Below are positions 46,914-59,345 of a stretch of DNA of 64,000 bases, piece after piece. The notes beneath the pieces are model-generated. The model was given only the letters and a program-made list of their open reading frames with translations, had not been told where the DNA came from and ran no database searches. Made by a program: the position numbers and the translations under genes. This DNA comes from Mimachlamys varia. Lineage: Eukaryota > Mollusca > Bivalvia > Pectinida > Pectinidae. Location: contig OX392527.1 in assembly GCA_947623455.1 (NCBI GenBank), positions 26,776,201-26,840,200 of the forward strand, written 5' to 3'. Numbering within the stretch: position 1 is the stretch's first letter; each line of letters starts with the position of its first letter.

Positions 46914-49900
46914 TTGTTGTTCCGATGGGATGTTCTTATTCAGAAATTCGGTTAGAACACTAAGTCATGAGAGATATCTGTCTCATTGAATATCGCTAAG
47001 TTAGCTGCACTGAGAAATAAACAACAAACACGATTTATCATATGACGTATTACCGAAGGGTAGGTGCACCGAACCTTAATGCAATAAGCGTAATTCCTAG
47101 CATGGCCGTGTAAAGCGTACCTTAGGGTGTTACATTGGGTGTAATGCAGTATGTTAGACCCAGTGGACTACGCCTACTGGAGATGTCGCATATATGGTGG
47201 TTTGATGACAGAACCTACTCATTGATGGTTTTCTTTGTATAATGGAATGGTTTTTTTCAAACCTCTATTAAGCTTATTACTTTTTGATTAACATATCAGG
47301 TCGACATTGTTCGATACCTTACATTAAGTGCATCAGAAGGGTTGATCGTTAACGTGATAAGTACGTTACTTTAATATCACCGTCATTAAATACTCACTTG
47401 TGATTGTTTGATAACGGGTATTTAGTCGTAATGGTTTATAAACTAGCTGCCCTATCTGCCCTGTGTACGATTAGTATACTCGAGCAGTAAAGAAGTGACT
47501 GGGTCATATTTCTGTGATTTTAAGTCTGAGGACGACCTTAGTTCTAAACAAGAACCTACGGCGATAAATATGACGCAATAAAGACATCTTTAACCCAGAC
47601 AAATTGTTTTTAAACATCAAAAATGATAATTATATAGATACCCATATCTCTTAGTCCCTTCAGAAATACAATATATGTCTAGGTTTACTGTTCGTTAAGG
47701 AGACAAGGGGGTCGGAATGTATCACTTTTGACGTCATAGCTATAGGATTACATTATAAAATAACTGCCAGACTGTTTCCCACTAGTGGGTCATGAAACAT
47801 ATTTTCCAACTCTTAGCGAGTTTATCGGAATGTGTCGGAAAATAGAAGACCTTTAGTGGCTGTAGGGCAATCGGGGTTTTTAAGTGGTATCCTGTACAAC
47901 GACCGTTTATTAATGTGACCACAGTACATGTATACGGGTACATTATTATCAAACAATATTTCTGTGATAGGATTTTGTGTTGGGAGGTTTATGCCAGTTT
48001 TTCCATATATATTTAAATGCTTATCAATGCAGTGCATCTGCAATGTCTTTCAAACCATTTTGCCATTCTGATTCAAAATATATATCATGTACATGTATGT
48101 GCTGTACTCATAATATGTATGCTTTTGTTATCGTGTATGTGTTATCGCCGTATAATACACCAGTGGATTTCTATTTCCTTCCTGTATTTGTAATTTTCAA
48201 TGTATTTGTCATAAATACAATAGCTGACATATATGTATGAATAAGTTTTCTCCTATTTTGCTATACCACTGATGCTTTTCTTGGCTTTGGTGAGGGACTT
48301 TGAAGGAAGTGTTAAGGTATCTTTGTACCACAGATTAAGTAAGTAAGAAACAATTAAGCATTGATGCCATTTTTTTTAGTTTCATTGGGGTATGAAAAAA
48401 AACTGTTTGCAAACTGTATGAATCCGCGTAGCTGATTCTTACAAAAGTTTTTGAAAATTATTTTTCAAATTTAAAACATGTTTATGTACAATTTGACTGA
48501 TCTAACAACGGATTCTTTTTTACAAATCAATACGCAAAGTCAATCGCCGCATTGTGACGTGACATTTTTCGCGCCATTTTCGGATCTTTCTTTTCATAGA
48601 GGTATGAAAAGAAAATCTCAACTAAATAGAAAGCCGCATTCTGCATACAATCAATGGGAAATCAATTATTGTAACATGTAAGGAATAATGCTCCCCTTTA
48701 TTATAAATGATATAAAACACAAAAACCTTGGAAAAATTAGTCCCAATCGGGACGGCTTACTACTTAACTGTTTGATACGCCAGATACTTTCGACTTTTCA
48801 ATCTCGATCTTCCATTTCTCGAAAGCGACACTGTACCCATGTTTTCGTATGTCACAGATGATGTGTCTTTCAGGAGCTGATTGACAAAATTTCAAACACA
48901 TGGTTTACAAAGAAGCAAGTGTATGATTACGTGTCGTGGTATCATAAGGAAATGCATAACGCATGTTATTTAATTGCTGTATTTGAAGTCAAAGTTTGTC
49001 CTACACGTTCATTACTGAGCTTTGAACGTTTGTTCTCACGTATCGAGATCTCGTAACAAACATCATTATTTGTATATGACCTGGATTTCCATCGTGGGTG
49101 TCAATGGAGCGAAAGACTCTTGTCCTCTTGAATTATCAGGCTGTATACTCATTACTTTCTCAAGGTTCTGATAAAGATATTTCGATTGTTCATACATTGT
49201 ATATATTACCAACATTTTGTTGATTTTGAGTTTGAATTATTGTTTGTTGACACTTATGTTTTCTGTCGATTATAATATATAACATAAATTCGCGACAAAT
49301 ATATTACAGCTAGAAGATACATGTAAAAAAACTCTTTGAAGGCAGAAACTTATCACAAATCCTACTTACTCTGTTTATTGCCTTCCAATATTTTGGATTG
49401 TTTATTTACTCTAAAGTAGTTATATTCCTTTCAGAGCCTCGCCTTTAAAATGTGTACCTAAAAACACAAATATCCAGAGGCAAGATCTAATTTTAAATAA
49501 TATCAAAGCAAATACGACGATCATTTTTAGGTCTCAACATACAACGTTGTTTCTGTAAATCAAATCACAGTACTGCTTCTAGCATAGGTACGATGTATGT
49601 GTTGTAAATTTTATATGTAATATGACAACTTTTATCGTAACATAGACGCCCAGTATTTAACCATGTGTACATGTAGCACCTATTTTAAGGCCCTACCGTT
49701 GATGTATGTGATGCAAAATACAGTGCCATTATTACATTAGCGAGCGGGGAGCGCCAAGATGTCCTCACCGTTCACCGTGCAGCTGCCGAGGAACAAGCTT
49801 TAAGGTGAGACTATGATATTTTGTGTGAAGGTGTCCATGTGATTCAAAACGATGACATCAATCACTTAGGCCTCATCGGCAACGTTTATGACAATGAAAT

Positions 49901-50174
49901 CTCGCGCGAGAAACGCCCATATCAATCATGACGATGCCGTCATGTTCCAAGATACGAAACTTTACTTGATGAGACGTAACACACTAAGGTGTCACGGACC
50001 TCCATTTAGATGCTGCCACGCGTTAAGCAACACACATGTTTAAAACTATAGTTGGCGGTGTTGTTTTTAGATAATCATATAAAACGTTTCTGAAATTATT
50101 CAGCCCTGTTTATGTTTGAATAACCTAAAATGACACCATCAACAGTAAATGCACGGGTATTTGAAATTAGGTGT
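46914..50174. other. Unassigned sequence; doubtful retroelement tail near 49085-49265
   Basis: TTGATTTTGAGTTTGAATTA and GTTGACACTTATGTTTTCT at about 49220-49265 resemble the end of the family B tail, and GTGGGTGTCAATGGAGC near 49094 resembles its middle, so an old copy may lie here. The rest shows no gene or repeat. Confidence 0.35.
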
Positions 50175-50997
50175 CACTGTACACTGACTGTAAAGCACCT
50201 TACACTGACAATGCTGACTATAAGACACTTCATACTGACAACGCTGACTGTAAGACACATTACACTGACTGAAAGACACTTCATACTGACAACGCTGACT
50301 GTAAGACACCTTACACTGACACAGCTGACAGTAGGACACCTCACACTGACAGTAATATACTTTACACTGACACAGCTGACAGTAGGACACCTTACACTGA
50401 CAGTAATATACTTTACACTGACACAGCTGACTGTAAGACACTTTACACTGACAACACTGACAGTAAGACACCTTACACTGACAACGCTGACAGTAAGATA
50501 CCGTACACTGACAGCAAGATACCTTACACTGACAACGCTGACAGTAAGATACCGTACATTGACAACGCTGACAGAAAGATACCGTACATTGACAACCCTG
50601 ACAGTAAGACACCTTACACTGACAACGCTGACAGTAAGACACCTTACACTGACAACGCTGACAGTAAGACACCTTACACTGACAATGCTGACAGTAAGAC
50701 ACCTTACACTGACAACGCTGACAGTAAGACACTTTACACTGACAACGCTGACAGTAAGACACCTTACACTGACAACGCTGACAGTAAGACACCTCACACT
50801 GACAACGCTGACAGTAAGACACCTCACACTGACAACGCTGACAGTAAGACACCTCACACTGACAACGCTGACAGTAAGACACCTCACACTGACAACGCTG
50901 ACAGTAAGACACCTCACACTGACAACGCTGACAGTAAGACACCTCACACTGACAACGCTGACAGTAAGACACCTTACACTGACAACGCTGACTGTTT
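50175..50997. repeat. 30-bp minisatellite, about 27 units, homogenised at the right end
   Basis: Units read ACACTGACAACGCTGACAGT then AAGACACCTT or AAGACACCTC. The left 400 bases hold irregular units, some shortened, with CTGACACAGCTGAC and GTAATATAC variants. From about 50590 to 50995 units are almost identical. Frames of 257-289 codons are open at once on the plus strand and in two frames on the minus strand, which marks them as repeat artefacts. Confidence 0.96.
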
Positions 50998-51714
50998 AGC
51001 ATGGATATTTATGGATTTTTCTTGTTCCTTTTACCAATTTCGTGATGTCAATGACTTTTCAATATATTAAATTCGCAAATAAAATTACCTTCTTTTCGGT
51101 GTAGTATTTCGTTTGTGTTTTCATTGTGCCCCAATTATTGGAAGTAGCAAAAATATCAGTAGGATGACCTTGCTTTGGGGTGTAATTGATATTACTTATC
51201 TCTGGTAACAGTCAATCATACTTTCGAATTTCATGGATATTTACTTTTTCATTAATCAAATTACTTAATTGTGTAGTTTGATATACCTGCATACTGCAGC
51301 ATATGGTGTTAAGGCAGTGTGGTGGGCAATGTCGCATGTACGCAGTCATCTGCAAAACATTAAAACAATGCAGAACGAGCCTGTAATAACTATATTTTGT
51401 TTTTTATGTCAGTTTTTATTTCATGAAAAGCAAAATGAAAATAAAGAGCTTGGGAGAATTATCTATTCAACAACAACACGACATTTGTTACAGAAGCTGA
51501 CAATGAGATCATTAGTAGCACGTAGGCGTGAGTATGATCGATAGTCGCAGACATGTTTACAGAAACACATTTTTATCATTAGCATATGATCGTTATCATG
51601 ATACTGGAATCAAAACCAAGATGGAATCAAGGAAATCTATTTTTGAACATGATTTTCCTTTAACTTTAAAAGATTTATTGTAGATACTGTTGCTTGTTTA
51701 GGCGACAAGCTGTA
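50998..51714. other. Unassigned sequence, no gene seen
   Basis: A 91-codon open frame at 51269-51544 has no recognisable features. Nothing assigned. Confidence 0.45.
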
Positions 51715-52390
51715 AACACTGATACTGCTTAAGGAGATTTATGGTCAATAAGGTGACTTTTTGTAAATACTGTTACTGCTTAAGGAGATTTATTGTAAAT
51801 AATGTTACTGTTTTAGGTGACTTATGGTAAATACTGTAACTGCTTAAGGAGATTTATTGTAAATAATGTTACTGTTTTAGGTAACTTATTGTAAATACTG
51901 TTACTGCTTAATGAGATTTATTGTGAATACTGTTACTGCTTAATGAGATTTATTGTGAATACTGTTACTGCTTAAGGAAGTTTATTGTGAGTACTGTTAC
52001 TGCTTAAGGAAGTTTATTGTGAATACTGTTACTGCTTAAGGAAATTTATTCTAATACTGCTATTAGAGTTTCCTTGTAAATATTATTACTGCTTTATGGG
52101 GACTTATTATAAATAATGTTACTGTTTTAGGTGACTTATTGTAAATAATGTTACTGCTTTAGGGGGACTTATTGTAGATAGTGTTACTGCTTTAGGGGGA
52201 CTTATCGTAGATAGTGTTATGGCATTAGGGGAACTTGTTTTAAATGCTGTTACTGCTTAAGGAGATTCGTTGTAATCGCTGTTACTGTTCTAGAAGATTT
52301 TTTTGTTAATACTGTTACTGATTTAGGAAATTTGTTGTCATCATTGTTACTGTTTTAGGAGTTTACCTGTAATAATACTGCTTTAAATGA
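51715..52390. repeat. Old tandem repeat, about 32-bp units, roughly 20 copies
   Basis: GTTACTG(C/T)TT recurs with a spacing of 31-33 bases (for example 51772, 51803, 51836, 51868, 51900, 51932), joined by AAGGAGATTTATTGTAAATA-like sequence. Units diverge strongly towards the right end, where they blend into unique sequence. Confidence 0.8.
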
Positions 52391-52897
52391 CTTATGGTAT
52401 AAACTGCAAGTGTTCTGGAAAATTTCGAATGCATTGGGAATCATTATCCTGTCATGTCGTGCAGATATGAATGATTCTTTTGCCTGGCAAAGGACCATAT
52501 ACAAAAGTATACTGTAAAGAGTTTTACTTTTGTTAAAACCACAGGTAAAAGTTATTTAATGAAAAAGAGAACAACTGACAAAGACCGTCACTGTTGGACA
52601 TATGTATGGTATTGAGTGTGCTCCCAGTGGTTGGATATGTTTCTGAAACAATTACCATTGTTCAGCAAGATACCATGGGAAAATTGATACTTGATACTAA
52701 ATATCCACATTTCTATCTTCCTGGCAATTCTTAATCTCTCTTTTACAGTCTGTACGATAATAAAGTAATTCCAACACAACCAATAACCCTACGCTTAGTA
52801 CCTTGTTCCGTAGACAGCGACAGGAGCAAACAGAAGTTTTATTTGCACGATTATGAATTGGGTTATTGTATAAGCCTACTGAAGAGAATGACAAAAC
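52391..52897. other. Unassigned sequence, no gene seen
   Basis: Nothing recognised. Confidence 0.5.
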
Positions 52898-53240
52898 AAG
52901 TCAGAGAATACCAAAGCATCCGCAAAATTATAATCCGAACTCAAAATTAATTAAACTAGGGGCAAAACATGAACAAAAGATTAACAACTTGTACAAGTAC
53001 AAGAGAGTAAGACCAGGTGTTCTGTATGAGTAAGCGTCGGTCTTCTGCTTCATCGAGGACACCCGCCGGGTAAATCTAGTTCGGATCCATATAAATGCCA
53101 TGGCCTTAAAGTGAGAACTGAGGCGTAATTCTCAATCACAACAAGCAGGCTTACTTATGAGCATATTCAATACGTCCATCTTCGTATCATACAAGGCATG
53201 ATGTAGAATATTTCTCAGTGAAACAAAAGGGATCATGCTG
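52898..53240 (-). repeat. RT retroelement family B, 3' fragment (copy 7)
   Basis: Inverse orientation, starting at the family's 3' terminus (TCAGAGAATACCAAAGC). Then ATAATCCGAACTCAAAATTA, GGGGCAAAACATGAACAAA, TCTTCTGCTTCATCGAGGAC, CTCAATCACAACAAGCAGG and CGTCCATCTTCGTATCAT. Ends in the RT C-terminal region near GGGATCATGCTG. 5'-truncated. Confidence 0.78.
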
Positions 53241-54782
53241 AATTAGGTACATCTTCAAATTGTATCAAGCACATCAGACAAATCATTGAACAGGAATAAG
53301 ACGTTTAGTTAAAACACCTTGACTCCAATGTGGAAACTCAACTATCTGTCTGATAGGTATATTTATGGCTGCGGACGATGCATCTGATGACTGAATATTT
53401 GATAATATCCATTTACATAAATACATTAGTCATGTTGGATAAGCAAGGAAATCCTACCTTTACAATACTACATGTAGCAGAGTACGCTTCTCTATTACAA
53501 ACTTTTCGAATAGCCCTAAGATCGAACCTCAATTGATTTTCATTGCATTCCGAAACTTCACATGAATTAATATAAACATCATTTCATTGCTTGCTATTAT
53601 AGTTACTCAAACACAATATGTACTGAAATTCTAAAACTACTAATGACAAATTCTTAGTAATGCAGCATGTTTGCGAAGTTCTATGAAAAATCTTTTGGTC
53701 AATATTGACGATCCTTTTCTTTCCATAAAAAAACCTTTGCGACCATATGCATAACCATTCCTGAATCCAAATAAAAGGAATTCCTTAACCTATATGAAAG
53801 AAATGTCACAATTTTCTTGTTGAGATAACTTTTTTGAATAAATTATTTCATATTACTTTAGATCATGTTTTGTTAAATGAAATACGAGTATACAAAGAAT
53901 TAATTATGACAGTTCCTGGTCAACAACAACTTTAGTGAGCACAATTTCGTGCTTTTTCAGTAGACTGTATGTATCCCTACGGGAACAAATGGTCTATCTC
54001 CCTCTTGCTGTCGATCATTTTGTCTTCATACGACGCTAAATATTGGAAGGAGTTGTTCAGGTAACAGAAACCTAGCAAAATTTGGTTATTCCACATCCCT
54101 ATATATGTACATATGTGGTTCTGATGAATAATAACGCAAACGTTTACCATACCGGTCGCATTAACTCTTGTGGAACAGCTGGTTTCATTATGTTACTATT
54201 TTTCAGTGTGTTTCCATGTAAGTGTCTGATTTAATTTCCATCTTTGTGTAATCGTATTTGAGTTCAAATAATGATATTCGATATCACCGTGGCATTATCT
54301 TTTTGTTTTATTTTGTATTTGCTTTTTGTTTTGTCTCTTTTTTCATATTCCTTTGTCACGCTATACCATATTCGTCGACGGTGTAAACTGAAACATGACA
54401 TTTGACATTTGAATATGTTTTAAAGCTGTTGACATATTGATGTATGTTATTGTACTTTACTGAAAATATATGTTTAATAAAAAGCCAAAAGCACAAATAT
54501 AGCAAGTAGCCCGACAATAGGTTATATAATGACTTATGGATACATGTATCAGTCTATGTTATACAGGCTAAATGTTTTTGTTATTCTCCTGATGGTACAC
54601 GAAAGCTTTGACAAGTAAATAATGTTGTAAGGTGTTACATTTCGACTCTTTTATCAGGATCGTTTTCTGTGTTTATCTGCGGGAAAAAATCACTGATTGT
54701 TGAATAAGATTTTTGATCATTTTTAATCATAGGATTGAATGGCATAATTGTTGTATTGAATGTAAATTTAAATAAAGTAAAA
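53241..54782. other. Unassigned sequence, no gene seen
   Basis: AT-rich with no long open frame on either strand. Nothing recognised. Confidence 0.5.
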
Positions 54783-55200
54783 TCAGAGAAATAACGAAGC
54801 CTCAACAAAACTATAATCCGAGATGAACAATCGATTAAACAAGAGACAAGATATGGACAAAGGAAATATTATTAAGGAAATTCTTGAGAGTATGCAAGAC
54901 AATATGACTAGGCGTTCCGGAAGCGAAGAAATCTTCTGCGTCATTATTTACGGCCGCCATGTAAATTTATCATCTAAGCAATGTCATGCCCACAAAAGAA
55001 GAAACGAGGTATCATTTTCAACCATAACAAGTAGGCATACCAATTAGCATAATCGAACACGTCAATCATACAAGGATACAAAATGTTTAAAAAAGAGACC
55101 GAAGTGGCGACCATAAAAGATGTCAATATTCTTCATCAACCGACATATCCGAATATCTGTTCTGCAAATGTATTCATCAGCCGCGAATGTAATGAAATGA
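54783..55200 (-). repeat. RT retroelement family B, 3' fragment (copy 8)
   Basis: Inverse orientation from the 3' terminus (TCAGAGAAATAACGAAGCC) through AAACTATAATCCGAGATG, GACAAAGGAAATATT, CGTTCCGGAAGCGAAGAAAT, TTTTCAACCATAACAAGTAG and GTGGCGACCATAAAAGATG. The 74-codon plus-strand frame across it is incidental. It faces copy 9 about 400 bases away, so the two form a large inverted pair. Confidence 0.72.
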
Positions 55201-55599
55201 TATGATATTAAGTGCAAGCCCTAGAACAACGATTAAGCTGCGACATGTAAAAACCAAAGGTTGAAGAAACAAGAAATATTACTATCAAGAAAGGGAAACA
55301 CATTGTTGATATAACCGGAAGTTATATAAAATATTTGGCAAGGTTATTGTACCCGGCCTGATACGCTCCTCGACAAATTCACATGAAAATATGAACTGTT
55401 GAAAAGCAAATTATTATTAACTTCAATTTTTAGTGGAAGTTATAAACATGTCAAAGAGATTGTTTATTGGCTGTCATTACTTCTATAACCATCCACATTC
55501 AATCACCGCAGAAATAGTGAGCTTCACTGAGTTGTGTGACTTACCATTCCCTCTAATTTATGCCCGTACAAAAAAAAATGTCACCAGGAGACTGCTGAT
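55201..55599. other. Spacer between opposed retroelement copies
   Basis: Unique AT-rich sequence with a 65-codon frame (55433-55630) that begins at a non-ATG codon. The very end may hold the decayed upstream edge of the RT element (GGTACCATGATTATG near 55605). Confidence 0.4.
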
Positions 55600-56203
55600 C
55601 ATTGGTACCATGATTATGAGTAAACAATGACTGAGCTGACTTGGTTTTGTTTTCATTCGAGGCTGAATTTGTGGAGGAGCTAATCAGGACAGGTAACAAA
55701 CACCGTGCCAAATCTTTTAATTTCACTTTCAGATATATCGACGATGTGTTGTCTTTAAACAACAAGAAGTTTGCTGACCACGTCGATCGTATATACCCTT
55801 CTGAACTTGAAATAAAGGACACAACAGACTCTTCTACATCAGCTGCTTACCTCGATCTCTACTTAAACAGCTTGGACAGCTTACTACTAAGCTATACGAT
55901 AAACGTGATGATTTCAATTTTCCTATCATTAACTTTCCATTTCTTGATAGTAACATCCCTGCTTCTCCAACCTATGGTGTTTACATGTCGCAGTTGATTC
56001 GGTATTCCAGGGCGTGCTCTAAATATCGGGATTTTCGTGATCGATGTCGACTGCTGACAAACAAACTAACAACACAAGGATTCGAGAGATGTAGGTTGAT
56101 CAGTACTATGGGCAAGTTTTATGGTCGCCATCTTTGTCTCATTGAGAAATATTCTGTATCTTTAAGTGATATGAAGATGGACGTTTTTGAGTATGCTCAT
56201 TAG
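55600..56203 (+). pseudogene. Reverse transcriptase fragment of retroelement family B (frameshifted, 5'-truncated)
   Basis: The frame from 55641 encodes an RT palm segment. F-T-F-R-Y-I-D-D-V-L surrounds the catalytic Y-I-D-D (codons at 55734-55745), matching RT motif C, followed by an E-L-E-I-K-D-T-T segment and A-Y-L-D-L. The match is lost around 55865-55892, where a small indel shifts the frame. The alignable product then continues in another frame through M-S-Q-L-I-R-Y-S-R-A-C and F-Y-G-R-H to a stop at 56201-56203. The N-terminal RT domains and any endonuclease are absent, so it cannot be active. I associate this protein type with retroelement proteins common in mollusc and amphioxus genomes, but cannot assign it to non-LTR, Penelope-like or another class from this piece. 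The 3' non-coding tail follows directly. Confidence 0.82.
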
Positions 56204-56462
56204 TGTGTTTACTTGTTGTGATTGACAATGATACTCGGTTCTCATTTTGAGAACTTGATGTTTGCTTGGATGTGACAAAGATTTACATGGCGGGTGTCGT
56301 CGATGAAGCAGAAGACGTTTACTCTTCGGAACACCTGGTCTTATTCTCTTGTTATTTTGCAGGGGTCTCCATGTAAATCTTTCCTTTGTTCAAATTTTGC
56401 CCCTGGTTTATTCGATTTTGAGTTTGGATTATGATTATGTTGACGCTTCGGTATTCTCTTAT
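56204..56462 (+). repeat. 3' tail of the family B retroelement
   Basis: Non-coding tail directly after the RT stop codon: TTGTGATTGACAATGATACT, TTGCTTGGATGTGACAAAG, TGGCGGGTGTCGTCGATGAA, TTTGCCCCTGGTTTATTCGA, ending GACGCTTCGGTATTCTCT. This copy links the dispersed tails to the RT coding region and so defines the family. Immediately after the shared terminus comes a TTATTTTATTTAAGG-like AT-rich stretch; other copies have different sequence there. Confidence 0.85.
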
Positions 56463-57544
56463 TTTATTTAAGGTCCACAATAGCAGAATAACGTTAATAT
56501 AAGTGCTAAGGTCAATTTCATTTACAATTTACTGAACCAAGCTTTAATTATTACAATTATAACTCTAAATTGATTAAGTAAACGTGTATTTTTTTTTAGT
56601 CCCTAAAACAGCTCAGGTTTTGCCCTACACTGGGTGGTGGTGTACGCCATTGATTTTGTAAGTGACGTGACGTCTGGCCATTTAGAATGAACTGCTCTCT
56701 GGTAACAGTCCGCTGGTTTAAAGTATGATTGAAAGCACTTCGACAACGTTGGACCCTTAAATATCATGCCTGTCAAGATAAAACATGGACTCGGTTTCTA
56801 AATGCACGCTATGCCTACACTTGTGCATGTGCTTATTAACTCTTTGCATCAATTATTGATTACATCTTGTAATTAAAATGAAATTAAGACAAGAACTGTA
56901 AAATCATAAATTTTCGTATGTCATTTATGTTTTGACAGTAATCAAAAATTAGAAAGCGATATAAACAAGTTCTACAATCTTCCAGTAAATATCATGATGA
57001 AATGCTTTTTCATTACAGTGTAACAAAAACAATTTCCTGACAGAAATCGATGTGGGTTATACTGATAGAAAACAAAGATGTCAGATACAAGTGAACAATT
57101 GGATAAATCAATTGAAACTAACAAACATACATACACAGTGGTAAGAAAGGTCGATAGCGTGATGGATGAGGCTACACAGTCTCTGATTTATAGTTATTGA
57201 CCAGGGGAGGTGACAGATGCGTGGGTGCCCCGTAACAGTGCGCAATCCCAGAGATTTTGGACCACACTATTCGTTGTTACAGTGCAGTCTCTCTGTAAAC
57301 CCATTTTGGTAATGTACTTTCTGCCGATACACTCTAAATAGGTTGGTCCCGTACCGCAGTCAGCCAAACCTACAGTAGACTATCGAGTGTTCACTTATAT
57401 ATCGACTGTCGATTACAGGTGTTCACTTTCATATCCACTGTCGATTAGAAGTGGAACAAAGCAAATAAGCTACAATTGTTGCGTTTGTAGTTTGTGAACA
57501 TTTTCTTCGTGTTGGAGTATGATTTATGTAAAGATTTTTTTTTC
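56463..57544. other. Unassigned sequence; 32-bp duplication at 57388-57452
   Basis: GTGTTCACTT and ATC(G/C)ACTGTCGATTA recur about 32 bases apart at 57388-57452. No gene seen. Confidence 0.45.
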
Positions 57545-57605
57545 TTATTTTGCCCCTAGTTTAACCAATTTTGAGTTCGGATTATGATTTTGTTGACGCT
57601 TCGGT
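57545..57605 (+). repeat. RT retroelement family B, short 3' end (copy 10)
   Basis: Only the last 60 or so bases of the tail: ATTTTGCCCCTAGTTTAACC, TTTTGAGTTCGGATTATGAT, GTTGACGCTTCGGTG. An extreme 5' truncation, preceded by a T run. Confidence 0.75.
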
Positions 57606-58142
57606 GTTTACTGAAAATATGAAAACTATTGCATTAATTTGTGGGATTTTTGGGAAGAGTTTTGAAAGCCGTTTCGATACCAAACACACCAGAGAAACCG
57701 CATTTGTCTGTAGTCTGGAGAGCCATCTACTATGATATACTTAGCTGTGAAGACAGACTAGTGATGCCCAAAACCGGGTTTTGAAGGGTGCAGCCAAGGA
57801 AACCATCTCGATAAATACCCATAAATAAGGCTGTAAGTAAAAGCGTATAAGTACCACAAAAGGAGCGGTCCCTTTATCGATCCCGCCACCTCAATTACGG
57901 CCTATATAATAATATAGACATACAATGATCCGTTGTATACATATATAACCCGGTAAACCTATGGGGATTCGCTCTTAGTAAAAAACCTCCTGTCACTTCT
58001 AATATACACTAAAGCAGTCCATAGACAGTTTAACGGATGTGATTCATTCACAGATTGGGTTTGTTTAGACAGCAGGAAAACCTCGGGTCATATGTTGACA
58101 CAGAAGTTATAGACGCGTCTAAATATGGCCAGATCTGCAGCT
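57606..58142. other. Unassigned sequence, no gene seen
   Basis: Nothing recognised. Confidence 0.5.
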
Positions 58143-58332
58143 GGATCGATAACCGGTAATACTGTGGATCGATAACCGGTAATACTGTGGATCGATAACC
58201 GGTAATACTGTGGATCGATAACCGGTAATACTGTGGATCGATAACCGGTAATACTGTGGATCGATAACCGGTAATACTGTGGATCGATAACCGGTAATAC
58301 TGTGGATCGATAACCGGTAATACTGTGGATCA
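58143..58332. repeat. 23-bp minisatellite, about 8 nearly perfect units
   Basis: Units read GGATCGATAACCGGTAATAC then TGT. All full units are identical, so the array is recent. Each unit contains two palindromes, ATCGAT and ACCGGT. The minus-strand frame across it (58372-58088) follows the array and is not a gene. Confidence 0.96.
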
Positions 58333-58978
58333 ATTGAGGTTTCGTCGCCGTAATATTCCTATTTTGTTGCATATATTCGGTAAGAATCGCGGATTTATAT
58401 TTACTACATTTGGTTTCTGAAATAATATAGTTAAGCGTCGTATAGAATGTCAGCCATATACGACCAAGAAGCTCCCCATCAAAAAGTTCTTAATGGGGAA
58501 TAAGAAAAACGCCCACTCGAATATTGTAGTACATTAAACATACGATGTTCTATAAAGCATGACCTGAACACCTACATAAAGAATTGCATGTTTATATATA
58601 TATAATTCTCAAAATATATCTTACTGGGGGTTCAAAGCTGCATCCAATATGGCGGCCAGTGACAGGTTTAAAAGATATGACATTAACCAGTGAAAAAGCA
58701 TTTCATCAGTAAAATATTTCACTACCGACTCCAAGTGGCACCATAGTGTGTACAATTTGGGGAAAAAAAGGGATTACTCGGATTGTTTTGCGGATTTTAT
58801 GACTGAACCGTTTTGGTAACTTTCGGAAAAGTTGGTTCTTGTTCATTTTCGATAATTATATGTCCACCCGCAGGAACGGAATCTGTTCTGTTCCATTTAG
58901 CAGACCAGTTTCAAGTTAGCACATCTGGAACGTTCCGATAAAAGGAATACACTATCAATATCAATGGAAAAAAACAAT
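58333..58978. other. Unassigned sequence, no gene seen
   Basis: A short hairpin (CCCCAT / ATGGGG) lies at about 58476-58500. Nothing else. Confidence 0.45.
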
Positions 58979-59345
58979 TATCAGAAAATACAAAAGCGTC
59001 AACAAAACCATTATCCGAACTCAAAATCGATTAAACTAGAGGCAAAATATTAAAAAAGGAAATATTTACATGGAAACCCCCATAAATGTACAAGAGAATA
59101 TAAGACCAAGAGTTCCGGAAGATTAAGCGTCTTCTGCATCATCGACGACACATAAAGTTCTCAAAATGATAACCAACCGAGTTATCATTGTCAATCACAA
59201 CAAGGGAGAACACTAATGAGCATACTCAAAAACCTCCATCTTCATATCACACAAAGATACAGAATGAGTCTCAATAAGACCAAGATGCCGACCATAAAAT
59301 TTGCCTATTGTCTTCATCAACCTGCACCTCTCGAATCCCTGTGCC
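58979..59345 (-). repeat. RT retroelement family B, 3' fragment (copy 11)
   Basis: Inverse orientation, starting near the 3' terminus (TCAGAAAATACAAAAGCGTC). Then CAAAACCATTATCCGAACTC, GAGGCAAAATATT, AAGCGTCTTCTGCATCATCG, TTGTCAATCACAACAAGGG, CTCCATCTTCATATCACACA, GATGCCGACCATAAAATTTG and CTTCATCAACCTGCACCTCTC. Among the longest tails here. It extends into the RT C-terminal codons. Confidence 0.82.

Noticed and set aside
46512..46955. 147-codon plus-strand frame
   Set aside because: Mostly the 30-bp minisatellite; no protein features outside it.
50130..51002. Three open frames of 257-289 codons on both strands
   Set aside because: All lie in the 30-bp array; being open on both strands shows they are artefacts of periodicity.
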